Assembly: GCA_026414745.1 (NCBI GenBank)
Contig: JAOAIK010000063.1
Coordinates: forward strand, 1 to 43,024
DNA length: 43,024 bases
DNA from: Roseococcus sp.
Lineage (GTDB): Bacteria; Pseudomonadota; Alphaproteobacteria; Acetobacterales; Acetobacteraceae
Direction: 5' to 3'
Part shown: positions 42,935 through 43,024 of the stretch, piece by piece
Numbering within the stretch: the first letter of the stretch is position 1
Layout of the letters: each line of letters starts with the position of its first letter
Notes under the pieces: model-generated
Told to the model about the DNA's origin: nothing
What the model saw: only the letters and a program-made list of their open reading frames with translations
Database searches by the model: none
Program-made: the position numbers and the translations under genes

Positions 42935-43024
42935 TCAACGGCTTCCAACAGGAACGTCAGCGGCGCGCGGCGCCGCGTCCAACGCGCTGTCCAACGCCCG
43001 GTCCAGCCCGTCAGAAGCGGAGGC
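42935..43024 (-). CDS. Possible C-terminal end of an unidentified gene entering from the right edge
   Basis: A reverse-strand frame is open from the window edge to a TGA at 42935-42937 and gives 29 residues. They include DGLDRALDSALDAAPRAAD, in which LD-x-ALD is repeated. The stop is six bases from the tRNA 3' end. Integrase genes often sit like this beside a tRNA used as attachment site, but nothing in the visible tail identifies one. In DNA this GC-rich an open frame of 30 codons may also be chance. Confidence 0.3.
   Translation of the reverse strand, partial: ASASDGLDRALDSALDAAPRAADVPVGSR

Overview
The window is very GC-rich, tightly packed chromosomal DNA. It looks like an alphaproteobacterium, most likely Rhodospirillales and Acetobacteraceae-like. 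The clues are the str/S10/spc/alpha ribosomal cluster with adk after secY and no rpmJ, the perM-hdaA-ppk1-ppx block, an alphaproteobacterial aa3-type oxidase subunit IV, a Bug-type solute receptor and molybdenum hydroxylase genes. This placement comes from gene content and protein character only; no database was searched. No stretch over 300 bases lacks a gene.

Bases 1-14384 (+ strand) run from the 3' end of tuf through rpsJ to rplO, then secY, adk, rpsM, rpsK, rpoA and rplQ. Genes mostly overlap by a few bases or sit within 20 bases of each other. Four wider gaps carry strong inverted repeats: rplE-rpsN, rplO-secY, adk-rpsM and rpoA-rplQ. A hairpin at 14558-14595 separates this block from the convergent genes that follow.

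Bases 14602-29292 are mostly housekeeping. They hold a small exported protein coupled to an orphan Bug receptor, a PP_4765-type flavoprotein, an SDR, yicC-gmk and an AEC-family permease. On the reverse strand a chain runs DUF2066 protein, CDP-alcohol phosphatidyltransferase, AI-2E/PerM-family protein, two micro-ORFs, hdaA, ppk1, ppx. On the forward strand purM (apparently with a CTG start), purN and a tiny oxidase subunit IV gene diverge from it. The micro-ORFs are the most unusual feature of the window. They lie in 53-bp tandem repeats, each stop overlaps the next start, and both repeat the beginning of HdaA with its sliding-clamp-binding motif.

Bases 29305-40799 form a probable catabolic island. 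A reverse-strand series encodes a three-subunit molybdenum hydroxylase (FAD, 2Fe-2S and Mo subunits), a complete TRAP transporter, an AidB-like acyl-CoA dehydrogenase and an MFS permease. A TetR-family regulator diverges from the first gene across 67 bp that hold two perfect inverted repeats. An N-carbamoyl-D-amino-acid hydrolase-like gene follows the regulator. The set suggests uptake and oxidation of an acidic, perhaps N-heterocyclic, compound; the substrate is unknown.

Bases 40784-42928 hold the divergent epmA/epmB pair for beta-lysylation of elongation factor P, then tRNA-Lys(CTT). A reading frame of unknown identity enters from the right edge and stops next to the tRNA.
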